64,000 nt of DNA. Source: Desulfuromonas sp. GTDB taxonomy: Bacteria > Desulfobacterota > Desulfuromonadia > Desulfuromonadales > UBA2294. The notes beneath the pieces are model-generated. The model was not told the origin of the DNA. It made no database searches and saw only the letters and a list, made by a program, of their open reading frames with translations. Positions 51,793-59,929 of this stretch are shown here, piece after piece. Within the stretch, counting starts at the first letter, position 1; every line of letters begins with the position of its first letter. The stretch is taken from contig PKUH01000015.1 of NCBI GenBank assembly GCA_002869615.1, forward strand, positions 1-64,000, in the 5' to 3' direction. The position numbers were made by a program, and so were the translations under genes.

Positions 51793-51856
51793 GGGGACAC
51801 CGCTGAAGCAATGTCCCCGGTTACGTCAGGGACTGTCCCCGCATGGGGGCTGTCCC
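51793..51856 (-). other. Two stem-loops between the FG-GAP gene and the peptide gene
   Basis: GGGGACA (51793-51799) pairs with TGTCCCC (51812-51818), and GGGAC (51829-51833) with GTCCC (51852-51856) around an inner CCCC/GGGG stem. They lie in the intercistronic leader of the peptide and could terminate, attenuate or stabilise it; neither is followed by a T-run on the minus strand. Confidence 0.5.
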
Positions 51857-51859
51857 AGT

Positions 51860-53284
51860 TTATTGATTAATCGTTATCGTTTCGCCACTGCTCGCCTTGG
51901 CGGTCTTGCTGGTGCCGTCGGCGAAGGTGACGGTCACATCATAGCTGCCGCTGGCGCCGAAGTGGGCGACGTTCGGACTCTGTGCACAGAAACCATCGGC
52001 TGATTTCATCTCGCGGGTGGCGACGGTCTGACCGTTCTTCTTCAGTTCGACCTTGGCGCCGTAGCCGGAGCCTTTGCCGCTGACCTTGACCTTGATGAAG
52101 TTGCTGTCGTTCTGCTGGTTCAGGTAGAGCTTGTTGGCGGCGCCCCAGTTGACGACGTAAAGGTCGAGGTCGCCGTCGTTGTCGATATCGGCGAAGGCGG
52201 TCCCTTTGGTGCGGACGGTCGAGCACTGGATCTGCGGCTGGTCGCCGGCGACGTTTTCGAAGTTGCCAGAACCGTCGTTGACGTAGAGCTGGTTGGCAAG
52301 TTTACAGTCGCCTTCGTAGAGGTCGACGTCGCCGTCGTGATCGATATCGCCGAAGGTCGGGCCTTTGCCCCACCCTTCGTGGGCGCCGGCCATCTTGTCG
52401 CTGGCCTGGGTGAAGGTGCCGTTGCCGTTATTCAGGTAGAGGTTGTTTTTACCAACATAGTTGGAGACGAACAGGTCCTGGTCGCCGTCGTTGTCGATAT
52501 CGGCGAAGGTGGCGCCGAGGCCCCAGTTTTTGTCGGCAACGCCGGCCTGTTTAGCGACTTCGGCAAAGGTGCCGTCGCCGTTGTTCAGGTAGAGGCGGTT
52601 CGCTTCACCGACCGGGTAGCGGCCGTTGACGACGTAGAGGTCGACATCACCGTCGTTATCGACATCACTCCAGACGCCCATCCAGCTCCAGGAGGGGTCG
52701 CCGACGCCGGCCAGTTCGGTAACATCGGAGAAGGTGCCGTCGCCGTTGTTGCGATAGAGGACGTTCTTGGCGCCGACGCCATAGTTGGCGCAGTAGATAT
52801 CGAGAAAACCGTCGCCATCGTAGTCGGCGAAGGAGGCGCCGTAGGTGAAGGCCTTGAGGCCGACGCCGGCTTCATTGGTCACGTCGACAAAAGTGCCGTC
52901 GCCGTTGCCCTTGAACAGGCGGTTGGCTTCGATCTCGTTGCGGCCGCCGGTGGCGAGATAGAGATCGATGTTGCCGTCGTTGTCGTAATCACCGAACACG
53001 CTGCCCATGGCGAAGCCGGGGTAATCGATGCCGGCACCGGCGGTGGCGGTGATATCCTCGAAACGGCCGTTGCCGCTGTTGAGGAAGAGCTTGTTGGCGC
53101 CGCCCTTATTGGAGACGTAAAGGTCGACCAGGCCGTCGTTGTTGACATCGGCAAAGGCGACACCTTTGCCGAGACCGTCGTCGGCGACGCCGGCCGCGGT
53201 CGAGATGTCGGTGAAATCGGCGGCAAACGATGTGCCGGCCAGCAAAAGAAGACCCAACCCACCCATTAAGAATTTAAAAAACAT
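51860..53284 (-). CDS. Exported seven-repeat FG-GAP/VCBS protein with ASPIC/UnbV-like C terminus
   Basis: 474 residues. Signal peptide (FFKFLMGGLGLLLLAGTSFA) and seven FG-GAP/VCBS blades, each with a calcium-type motif: DVNNDGLVDLY, DYDNDGNIDLY, DYDGDGFLDIY, DVDNDGDVDLY, DIDNDGDQDLF, DIDHDGDVDLY and DIDNDGDLDLY. That makes a seven-bladed propeller. A C-terminal UnbV/ASPIC-like segment (VKVSGKGSGYGAKVELKK) follows. AAGGAG seven bases before the ATG at 53284 sets the start; upstream ATGs overlap it. First gene of the operon. Confidence 0.9.
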   Translation of the reverse strand: MFFKFLMGGLGLLLLAGTSFAADFTDISTAAGVADDGLGKGVAFADVNNDGLVDLYVSNKGGANKLFLNSGNGRFEDITATAGAGIDYPGFAMGSVFGDYDNDGNIDLYLATGGRNEIEANRLFKGNGDGTFVDVTNEAGVGLKAFTYGASFADYDGDGFLDIYCANYGVGAKNVLYRNNGDGTFSDVTELAGVGDPSWSWMGVWSDVDNDGDVDLYVVNGRYPVGEANRLYLNNGDGTFAEVAKQAGVADKNWGLGATFADIDNDGDQDLFVSNYVGKNNLYLNNGNGTFTQASDKMAGAHEGWGKGPTFGDIDHDGDVDLYEGDCKLANQLYVNDGSGNFENVAGDQPQIQCSTVRTKGTAFADIDNDGDLDLYVVNWGAANKLYLNQQNDSNFIKVKVSGKGSGYGAKVELKKNGQTVATREMKSADGFCAQSPNVAHFGASGSYDVTVTFADGTSKTAKASSGETITINQ

Positions 53285-53323
53285 ATTCATTCTCCTTTTC
53301 ATCGAAAAAAAGATCTATAGATC

Positions 53324-53352
53324 ATATTAAACTGGAAAATTGCATTAAACAA
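53324..53352 (-). promoter_or_regulatory. Candidate promoter of the 15-gene operon, with adjacent palindrome
   Basis: On the minus strand TTGTTT (53347-53352), a 17-base spacer and TAATAT (53324-53329) precede the FG-GAP gene by about 40 bases. GATCTATAGATC (53312-53323), a perfect 12-base palindrome, lies at the expected start site and could be an operator. Confidence 0.5.
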
Positions 53353-53477
53353 TAAAATCGTTCCCTCGCCATAAATACTAACAATATATGCTCTAACAAT
53401 CTAACCTCTCATACCAGGATTGCAATGAAATCTGGCAGATTGTCGTCAACAGATTCGGAACAGTGGTCAGAACTCCA

Positions 53478-54434
53478 TCAATAAATCAACTGGTAAGCCC
53501 AGCCAAGCAGCATTGATAAACCGAGGGTCGCCATCAGGAAAACGCCGACAACCCGCGGCCGAAACATGCCGGTCAGGGCAATCATTGCCGGCAGGCTTGA
53601 AACCGGTCCGGCCATCAGGAATGTCAGCGCCGCCCCCTGATCTATACCCTTTTGCAATAGTCCCGCCAGAATCGGAATCGCCGGGATCTGATTGACCGGC
53701 AACGGCAGCCCGACGAGGGCAGCCATGATAATTGACAGGAAGCTATCCTGTCCGACCAGGGCGACGATCCATGACATCGGCACCAGGGTGACGAGAATCG
53801 CTTCTATGACGATGGCCAAGAGCAGGAACTTGCCGACGAACAGGAAGGCATCAAGGCTCCGGTCAAAAATAAACCGCAGCCGGTTGTCCCGCGGCGTAAT
53901 CGACATCGACTTGACCCGGATGCCGGCCCCGGCGCCGATCTCGGCCGCCGGCGCCAGAGAGCCATCTTCCTTGTAGACCGGCTTGAGCCGCAACAGGTCA
54001 CCGGCGAGATAACCGCTCCGGATGAGCAGCGACGCAACCAGACCGGTTCCGAGACCAACAAAAGCAGCCCCGACCAGCTTCATTATCGCCCAGTCGGCGC
54101 CAAGTCCGCGCCAGGTCAGCACCAGGGCATCCGGCCCCATGATCGGAGAGGTCGCGAGCAGTGCCAGTAATGGCGGCAGAGGCGTTCCGATCATCGCCAG
54201 TGAAATAGCAACCGGCAGAATGCCGCAGGCACAGAGCGGCGAAACCATACCGACAGCGACGGCAACGACAACGCCGAAGATCCCGGCCCGGTTGACCGCA
54301 TTGCGAATCTTGAGATCGAGCTTGTAGCCCTTGATCACCCCGACAAGAATAACCGAGAGGAGGAAAAACCACCACATCCGCACAATCTCATCCCGCACGA
54401 CCGTGATGATCTGCATGAAAACGGAATCAGCCAT
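53478..54434 (-). CDS. Permease of the YraQ/DUF318 family
   Basis: 318 residues with about eight membrane segments. Family motifs: SPLCACGILPVAISLAMIGTP with the conserved CACG, LLATSPIMGPDALVLTW and GLPLPVNQIPAIPILAGLL. Such proteins are predicted permeases whose substrate is unknown; some occur with arsenic or thioredoxin-like genes. The start ATG at 54434 overlaps the FmdE stop by eight bases; the frame start at 54458 lies deeper in that gene. Confidence 0.85.
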   Translation of the reverse strand: MADSVFMQIITVVRDEIVRMWWFFLLSVILVGVIKGYKLDLKIRNAVNRAGIFGVVVAVAVGMVSPLCACGILPVAISLAMIGTPLPPLLALLATSPIMGPDALVLTWRGLGADWAIMKLVGAAFVGLGTGLVASLLIRSGYLAGDLLRLKPVYKEDGSLAPAAEIGAGAGIRVKSMSITPRDNRLRFIFDRSLDAFLFVGKFLLLAIVIEAILVTLVPMSWIVALVGQDSFLSIIMAALVGLPLPVNQIPAIPILAGLLQKGIDQGAALTFLMAGPVSSLPAMIALTGMFRPRVVGVFLMATLGLSMLLGWAYQLIY

Positions 54435-54924
54435 TCGGGTCTCTCTTGTCGATTGCACCGACCCGGACAGTAATCAGATCGGCATCGGCGGCCTGCCACA
54501 ATCCCGGCAACAGGGCATCAAGTGCAGCTTCCCGGCGAGTATCGCGTGCGCTCCGCTCCTCCTCAGTCAGACCGTCCCATCCCTGCTCAAGCTCATGGCT
54601 CAGGCGACGATAATCGCCGGCGATCTGCATGGCGTTTTCGTTGAGACTGAGAACGACACCGTTGCCGGCGTCATCATAAAGCTCGAGGCAATGACGCCCC
54701 TCGGCCGTCACCGCCAGGTTGCCGTCCTCTTCACTGCAACCGATCGTCAGAGCGATCCAGTCGAGGGCGCAGGTCCGGGAATGGTAGACGCCGCGCAGGC
54801 TCTCCCTGTCGAGCTGCGGCAGCGCCATGGCGGCAAGACCGAGCCGGCCGCCGAGGGTGCTCATCGGACAGCGGTGCCCGTGCTTCTCGTAGATGCGGGC
54901 GAATATTTCGGGGACTTCAATCAT
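54427..54924 (-). CDS. FmdE family protein
   Basis: 165 residues. FmdE-domain motif YEKHGHRCPMSTLGGRLGLAAM near residue 15 (the usual CPG reads CPM) and RTCALDWIALTIGCS. The FmdE family is named after formylmethanofuran dehydrogenase subunit E and often binds zinc; it also occurs in sulfate and metal reducers as a stand-alone protein. GGAAC lies six bases before the ATG at 54924. Coupled to the YraQ-type permease. Confidence 0.82.
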   Translation of the reverse strand: MIEVPEIFARIYEKHGHRCPMSTLGGRLGLAAMALPQLDRESLRGVYHSRTCALDWIALTIGCSEEDGNLAVTAEGRHCLELYDDAGNGVVLSLNENAMQIAGDYRRLSHELEQGWDGLTEEERSARDTRREAALDALLPGLWQAADADLITVRVGAIDKRDPNG

Positions 54925-55203
54925 AAACAAGTTCCAACCACAGAGCACACGGAGAGCACAAAGAAAGTCAAAATCGTGTTTAACGCAAAGGCGCAAAGTC
55001 ACTAAGTAAGAATAAACCGAGTAAAGGTTTAAAGAAAAACCAAAAAAGAGCGAATGTTTTTAGCGCCAAATCTCAAGGAGCGGGTAATTTTGCGGCAAAT
55101 TGAGGCGCGTCAGCGATGGCCGCGCAGGCGTAGTCAGTATCTACGTCAAGCACGACAGAGCGCAGCGCAACAAAAAGTTGACGTAAAAGAACCACTCCAA
55201 AAG
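54925..55203. repeat. Intergenic repeat-type element upstream of fmdE
   Basis: The gap contains the words CCACAGAGCACACGGAGAGCAC and TTTAACGCAAAGGCGCAAAG, which recur in altered form between the thi genes (60938-61094, 61872-61996, 63122-63338). No open frame is convincing. They look like copies of one dispersed intergenic element. Confidence 0.55.
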
Positions 55204-56085
55204 TTAAAATTCGTAATGATGCGGACAGTCAGTCTCCCTGATCTCGAGATATTTCTTTGTCATATCCGGTGTCAGGAACTGCCGTACTTCCTTCAGCGCT
55301 TTTTCGAAATGCGCCTGGGTGACGATCTCGGCATCTTCCTTGATCGCGTTGACGGTGGCCCGCTTGCAGAGCGATTCGATGTCCCAGCCGACATAACCTT
55401 CGGCTGCTTCAGCCAGTTTGTCGCGGTCGATCCCCGGCTGCAGATTAGGCATCTGGTCCATATATATATCGAGCATGCCGCGCCGGTCCACAGCCTTCGG
55501 CGGATGGACAAAAACCTTGCGGTTAAAACGTTTCTTCTCCTTGATCAGCGCCTGGTCAACCGTATCAATCCGGTAGCAGGAACCGAGCAGCATGACATTC
55601 TCGACCTGGTTGATCCGGTCGACCTGCTCGATAAAGAGTTTCGACAGATCCTTGTCGGCGAAGGTTGGCGGCACCGCCCGCAAGTTGCCGGGACTCCATT
55701 CATAATCACAGCCGGCGCGCGGACAAAGCCACTCGCAATCGGAGATAAAAAGAACGCAGGGCGCTTCGTGAATAGCGAGATCAAACGCCTCGACCAGTTC
55801 CGGCCCTTTGCCGAGCATCTCCTGCCCGGAGATGTAGACAAAGGTGACGCCGGCCTCCCTGGCGCAGGCCTCGGCCAGCATGGTGATGCCGGTGCCGAGC
55901 GGCCCCCACATCATGACGCCGGCCGGGATGCCGAGCCCGTGCTGCTTGATCTGCTCCGGCTTTTTCAGCGGCAGGCAGACCATCTCTTTGAGGGTCTCCT
56001 TGACATCGGCGTAGCCGCCGATATCATCCCAGTCAAGGATCGGATCCCGGACTTCGTAAAAAATATGTTCAAGCTTTTTGTGCAT
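55204..56085 (-). CDS. AAA+ family protein with degraded Walker motifs
   Basis: 293 residues with the FtsH/VCP-type AAA+ layout: DDIGGYADVKETLKEMVCLPL, then a Walker A that reads GPLGTGITML instead of GPPGTGKTxL (the Lys is Ile), a Walker B LFISDCEW lacking the usual DE, a sensor 1 without Asn (LLGSCYRID) and a C-terminal helical lid (LAEAAEGYVGWDIESLC). The arginine-finger segment RPGRF is KEKKRF. It should therefore not bind or hydrolyse ATP normally. It may be a structural partner in a complex. The gene is intact. Confidence 0.85.
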   Translation of the reverse strand: MHKKLEHIFYEVRDPILDWDDIGGYADVKETLKEMVCLPLKKPEQIKQHGLGIPAGVMMWGPLGTGITMLAEACAREAGVTFVYISGQEMLGKGPELVEAFDLAIHEAPCVLFISDCEWLCPRAGCDYEWSPGNLRAVPPTFADKDLSKLFIEQVDRINQVENVMLLGSCYRIDTVDQALIKEKKRFNRKVFVHPPKAVDRRGMLDIYMDQMPNLQPGIDRDKLAEAAEGYVGWDIESLCKRATVNAIKEDAEIVTQAHFEKALKEVRQFLTPDMTKKYLEIRETDCPHHYEF

Positions 56086-56186
56086 GATCGCGAAATGCTC
56101 CGTTATAATAGGTTTTACTACTCGACCTGATTTAAAACCAGATCCTTATATCAGCAACAACCATGCCACGTAAAGGGAGAGATCGA

Positions 56187-57665
56187 ATGGGACGCTATTT
56201 ATTGGCGATTGATCAGAGGACAACCGGTTCGACAGCACTGATAATTGATCACAACCTCGCCATTACCGGCAAAGAGACGGTTGATTTTCCGCAGCATTTT
56301 CCGCAACCGGGATGGGTCGAGCATGACCCGGAAGAAATCTGGAGTTCGGTATGCGCCGCCATAAAAGCGGTCCTTGAAAAAACCGGCATCGTGCCGGCCG
56401 ACATTGCAGCAATCGGCATCACCAACCAACGGGAGACCACCCTGCTCTGGGACAAAAAAACCGGTGCACCGGAGGCCAATGCTATTGTCTGGCAATGCCG
56501 CCGGACCAGCGGTTTCTGTCGGGAACTCAAGGAAAAAGGGCTCGAAACACTGTTCCGGCGTAAAACCGGTCTGGTCCTCGATCCCTACTTCTCGGGAACA
56601 AAAGCCCGCTGGTTGATCGACAATAATAACGGCCTGCGCGACAGGGCGAACAATGGAGAAATCGCCTTCGGCACGATCGACAGCTTTCTCGTCTGGCGCC
56701 TGAGCAACGGCAAAGCCCACGTCACCGACGTCTCCAATGCCTCGAGAACATTGATGATGAATATCAACACCCTCGAATGGGATGAAGAGCTGTTAAAACA
56801 TCTCGATGTCCCCGAAGAGATCCTGCCCGATATCCGCCCTTCGTCGGAAATCTACGCGGAAACCTGCGGTCTCGATTTCCTGCCGGATGGCATCCCGGTG
56901 GCCGGCATGGCCGGTGACCAGCAGGCCGCCTTGTTCGGCCAGGCCTGTTTCGACAACGGCGAGGGGAAGTGCACCTACGGCACCGGCGCCTTCCTTCTGG
57001 TCAACACCGGAACCTCACCGGTCCCGAGCCACAAGGGATTGCTGACCACCGTCGCCTGGCAGATCGGCGACCAGACCCACTATGCCCTCGAAGGCAGCGC
57101 CTTCATCGCCGGGGCCGCTGTTCAGTGGCTGCGCGACGGACTCGGCATCATCAAGCATTCAGAGGAAATCGAAGCGCTGGCCGCCTCGGTGCCGGACAGC
57201 GGCGGCGTGATTTTCGTGCCGGCCCTGACCGGCCTCGGGGCACCGCACTGGAACGCCGAAGCACGCGGCGTGATCGTCGGCCTGACCCGTGGGGTGACCT
57301 CGGCCCACCTCGCCCGGGCGACCCTGGAAGGGATTGCCCTGCAGATCCACGACCTGGTCGAAGCGATGAACGATGATCGGGGCGCAGTGCTTCATACGTT
57401 CAAGGTCGACGGCGGCGCCGCCGCCAACAACCTGCTGATGCAGATGCAGTCCGATCTGCTCACGGTGCCGGTAGTGCGCCCGGAAACGGTTGAAACCACC
57501 GCCCTTGGCGCCGCCATGCTGGCCGGCCTGGCGGTCGGCTTCTGGGATAATCTCGAGCAGATCCGTCAGCACTGGAGCGAGGAGAGACGTTTCGCGCCGG
57601 AGATTGACGAAGCCAAAAAGAAAGAGATGCTAAAGCGCTGGCGCGAAGCTGTCGGCAAAGCCTAA
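56187..57665 (+). CDS. glpK: Glycerol kinase with an altered phosphate-1 residue
   Basis: 492 residues, normal for FGGY-family GlpK. Motifs: [78 protein letters not shown]. In the phosphate-1 loop the normally invariant Gly of DQGTT is Arg (codon AGG 56217-56219, one base from GGG). That would be expected to harm ATP binding, so activity is uncertain. It phosphorylates glycerol to glycerol 3-phosphate. AGGGAGAG before the ATG at 56187 selects this start. No GlpF, GlpD or regulator is nearby. Confidence 0.92.
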   Translation: MGRYLLAIDQRTTGSTALIIDHNLAITGKETVDFPQHFPQPGWVEHDPEEIWSSVCAAIKAVLEKTGIVPADIAAIGITNQRETTLLWDKKTGAPEANAIVWQCRRTSGFCRELKEKGLETLFRRKTGLVLDPYFSGTKARWLIDNNNGLRDRANNGEIAFGTIDSFLVWRLSNGKAHVTDVSNASRTLMMNINTLEWDEELLKHLDVPEEILPDIRPSSEIYAETCGLDFLPDGIPVAGMAGDQQAALFGQACFDNGEGKCTYGTGAFLLVNTGTSPVPSHKGLLTTVAWQIGDQTHYALEGSAFIAGAAVQWLRDGLGIIKHSEEIEALAASVPDSGGVIFVPALTGLGAPHWNAEARGVIVGLTRGVTSAHLARATLEGIALQIHDLVEAMNDDRGAVLHTFKVDGGAAANNLLMQMQSDLLTVPVVRPETVETTALGAAMLAGLAVGFWDNLEQIRQHWSEERRFAPEIDEAKKKEMLKRWREAVGKA

Positions 57666-57667
57666 GA

Positions 57668-57690
57668 AAAAAGAGCCGAGCGGCTTTTAA
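57668..57690 (+). terminator. Weak hairpin after glpK
   Basis: AGCC-GAGC-GGCT followed by a short T-run, three bases after the stop codon. The stem is short, so confidence is low. Confidence 0.4.
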
Positions 57691-57724
57691 CCATTGAGAA
57701 AAAGAATCGTTTTTCTTTTATGGA

Positions 57725-58387
57725 CTATGGTCCCAAAAGAAAACGCACCTGGAAATCGTCTAGCCCCTGAAACTGGGCTTCGTCCATCAATCCGGTTACA
57801 TCAATGGTCACGTCGCGGGCGGTATCCGTGACCAATAGATCGAACGCCGTAGAGGCAAAAAACGGTGCATCGAAATCAGCTGGGACGAGGCCGGAAATAT
57901 CGAAACTGACAAGGTCTAGCAGCACCGGGACCCGGATATTAAATTCAACAAAATCGATAAAGATCGTCAGTGTTGCCTGTTCGATTACGGCATCGAGTGG
58001 AATCGCCGCCTGACCGGTTGAGCCATCAAGCGGAAAATCCATGAAAGCCCGATACTCGGAAAAATTCGGGTCGCGGCTGTCGAAACCGAACAAAAGAGTC
58101 TCCGGACCCTGGGTGATCGTATATGACCCGAAAATCGGGTCGTAGGCAATGTCTCCATTCACCGGCTGATCACTGATAATTGAAGCAGTCAGAACGGTAA
58201 AAGGATCGCCAGGCAGAGTATAATCGACAATCAGAATCGGCGGGGTTGCGGTCGCCGGACGGTCGTCGATCCCGACCAGGCCGGGACCAACGACTGTCAC
58301 CCGGCTATTACTCCCGCCGCAACCGGTCAACGCGAAAACGAGCAGGGCCACGAAAAAAAACCAGAATGTTTTTGTAATCCGAGACAT
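57725..58387 (-). CDS. Hypothetical lipoprotein
   Basis: 220 residues. Lipobox in LVFALTGCGGSNS. The mature part is rich in beta strands and acidic residues with no cysteine after the lipobox; short segments (LIVDYTLPGDPFTVLTASI, FDISGLVPADFDAPFF) give no family match. The frame continues upstream to 58555, and an ATG at 58420 is also possible; I place the start at 58387 because of the signal peptide. The function is unknown. Confidence 0.65.
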   Translation of the reverse strand: MSRITKTFWFFFVALLVFALTGCGGSNSRVTVVGPGLVGIDDRPATATPPILIVDYTLPGDPFTVLTASIISDQPVNGDIAYDPIFGSYTITQGPETLLFGFDSRDPNFSEYRAFMDFPLDGSTGQAAIPLDAVIEQATLTIFIDFVEFNIRVPVLLDLVSFDISGLVPADFDAPFFASTAFDLLVTDTARDVTIDVTGLMDEAQFQGLDDFQVRFLLGP

Positions 58388-58618
58388 GATATCAAACCGT
58401 TCGTTTATAGTTTTGAGCATACCACATTCCAGACAGTTCCCTGCCGAACTCCGCAAAAAATGAGGCTTTTTGCGCCTAATTAAGCATGGTAAAATAGATT
58501 CCAAAGAACAGATGGGCTGGTTACCCTGGAGAGTATCTTTATTTAACTTATCCACCTGCTCAGCAATAAACGGCCAGCGTCCCGCTTGGGCAAGCCTTTT
58601 GGCGACAGGAATCTTACG

Positions 58619-59086
58619 ATGATTTGCAATCGCATGTTAATCTTTAGCGTGACTCTCCTTCTCTCTCTTTTCACAATCTCATGCTCAGGAGGCAACCCCG
58701 TGATGGCTCTCGGTGTAGACAATTTAAAACTGGCAGTGTGCCCCTCCTCGCCGAACTGCGTCTCAAGTGATGCAGTTGACAATGATCATCATATTCAACC
58801 ATTCCGACTGGCAGTCCCGCCTGTTGAGGCCTGGCGGACAACGCAGGATCTTGTCGCAGCATTACCACGGACAAAGATTGTTACAGCCGAAGACGATTAC
58901 CTGCATGCCAAGTGCCGCAGTGCTGTGTTCGGTTTCGTCGACGATCTCGAATTACATTTACGCCCGGGAGAAGGAATCATTGCTGTTCGCTCGGCCGCGC
59001 AGGTCGGTTACTCCGATTTCGGTGTAAACAGAAAGCGGCTCGAACGTTTGCGTACAAAACTTATACAGAAGGGTGTTATCGAATAG
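58619..59086 (+). CDS. DUF1499 lipoprotein
   Basis: 155 residues. Lipobox in LLSLFTISCSGG, then the DUF1499 pattern CPSSPNCVSSDA, YLHAKCRSAVFGFVDDLEL and IAVRSAAQVGYSDFGVNRKR, which closes with the typical LERLRTKL helix. The role is unknown. Its stop codon (TAG 59084-59086) overlaps the left end of the MITE-like element at 59085. Confidence 0.88.
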   Translation: MICNRMLIFSVTLLLSLFTISCSGGNPVMALGVDNLKLAVCPSSPNCVSSDAVDNDHHIQPFRLAVPPVEAWRTTQDLVAALPRTKIVTAEDDYLHAKCRSAVFGFVDDLELHLRPGEGIIAVRSAAQVGYSDFGVNRKRLERLRTKLIQKGVIE

Positions 59087-59293
59087 AGTTACCGGGGTCA
59101 GATCTTCACATTTAGAGTTACCGGGGTCAGATCTTCACATTTGACAGTCGAGTTGTATTTAGAGTTGTATTTATAAATTTTTCAGGACCATCGCAGCGGG
59201 GACGATAGTTTCTTGATTAGCTTGAAATTGACTATCAAATTATGGGTCAGTCTGATTGCAAAGTTTTTTTGTCAAATGTGAAGATCTGACCCC
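59085..59293. mobile_element. MITE-like element with 23-bp terminal inverted repeats
   Basis: A 29-bp unit occurs twice in tandem at the left end (59085-59113 and 59114-59142). The 23-bp sequence at 59123-59145 recurs exactly inverted at 59271-59293. The 125-base interior (59146-59270) has no open frame, so the element is non-autonomous. GGGGTCAGATCTTCACATTT-type ends are common next to REP-associated (IS200/IS605-like Y1) transposases, none of which is in the window. It ends on the stop codons of both convergent flanking genes. Confidence 0.8.
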
Positions 59294-59625
59294 TACAAGT
59301 CATTGAGCAATCGATAGATTGTCTGCTGCAACATCCAGACCTCGGATGCGGTTTTCTCATCGCCGGCATCGATGAAATCGAGCCGGGAGCGATCGAGGGT
59401 ATTGTGCGCCTTGAGTAGAATCGGGGTTAGCTTAAATTCAAGGCTGATTCTCGGAATTTCACCAACACTTTCTTTCAACTCATCCAGAATCTTGTCTGCT
59501 TTTTTCAACGATCTTGCGGCTGCTTTCAAGGAAGCTTCGGCGTCTTCACCAATTCGTTTCTTTTGTATGGAAGCGAAGATTCTGACTTCTTCTGACAGGG
59601 AACGGTAGCGATCGGAAATGGACAT
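59293..59625 (-). CDS. Small hypothetical coiled-coil protein
   Basis: 110 residues, probably cytoplasmic. A helical segment rich in Lys/Glu (ASLKAAARSLKKADKILDEL) and another at the C terminus (ASEVWMLQQTIYRLLNDL). I do not recognise a family. GAGGAG about 11 bases before the ATG at 59625 supports this start; the frame continues to 59733. The stop codon lies at the right inverted repeat of the MITE-like element. Confidence 0.6.
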   Translation of the reverse strand: MSISDRYRSLSEEVRIFASIQKKRIGEDAEASLKAAARSLKKADKILDELKESVGEIPRISLEFKLTPILLKAHNTLDRSRLDFIDAGDEKTASEVWMLQQTIYRLLNDL

Positions 59626-59777
59626 ATCGGATGAAACTCCTCGGAAAATTTCAGGGGCAGACCCTGCAAGCCGACATGATAATCGAAACTCCGCAAGAAC
59701 GCCAATGGAAACCGGAAAAAACATTGACTTCAAACAAAGCCAACTGCTAGTTTAGCGGTGCAAAACAGAAATGATTG

Positions 59778-59860
59778 CCCTAGGGGAGTGAAGCACTGAG
59801 AGCCTTGTTATAGCCGAGGCGACCCTTTGAACCTGATCCGGATCATACCGGCGTAGGGAA
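59778..59860 (+). promoter_or_regulatory. TPP riboswitch (THI element)
   Basis: The RNA shows CCCTA...TAGGG as P1, GGGGAGTGAAGCACTGAGAG (the conserved CUGAGA), GACCCTTTGAACCTGATC and CATACCGGCGTAGGGAAGC. These are the conserved TPP-binding segments in order. It lies 70 bases before thiF and controls the thiamine operon; TPP binding is expected to favour the following terminator. Confidence 0.96.
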
Positions 59861-59883
59861 GCGGCGATGGATGTACCGGAAAC

Positions 59884-59911
59884 GGGCCGCCTGCTGCGGT
59901 CTTTTTTTGTT
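59884..59911 (+). terminator. Riboswitch expression-platform terminator
   Basis: GGCCGC-CTGCT-GCGGTC (one G-U pair) followed by TTTTTTT lies between the THI element and the thiF start, consistent with transcription attenuation when TPP is bound. Confidence 0.75.
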
Positions 59912-59929
59912 TTGCGGAAAATCAAAGCT

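Noticed and set aside
52337-53269. 310-codon plus-strand frame antisense to the FG-GAP gene
   Set aside because: It mirrors the DxDxDG repeats on the opposite strand; the minus-strand protein has the calcium motifs and a signal peptide.
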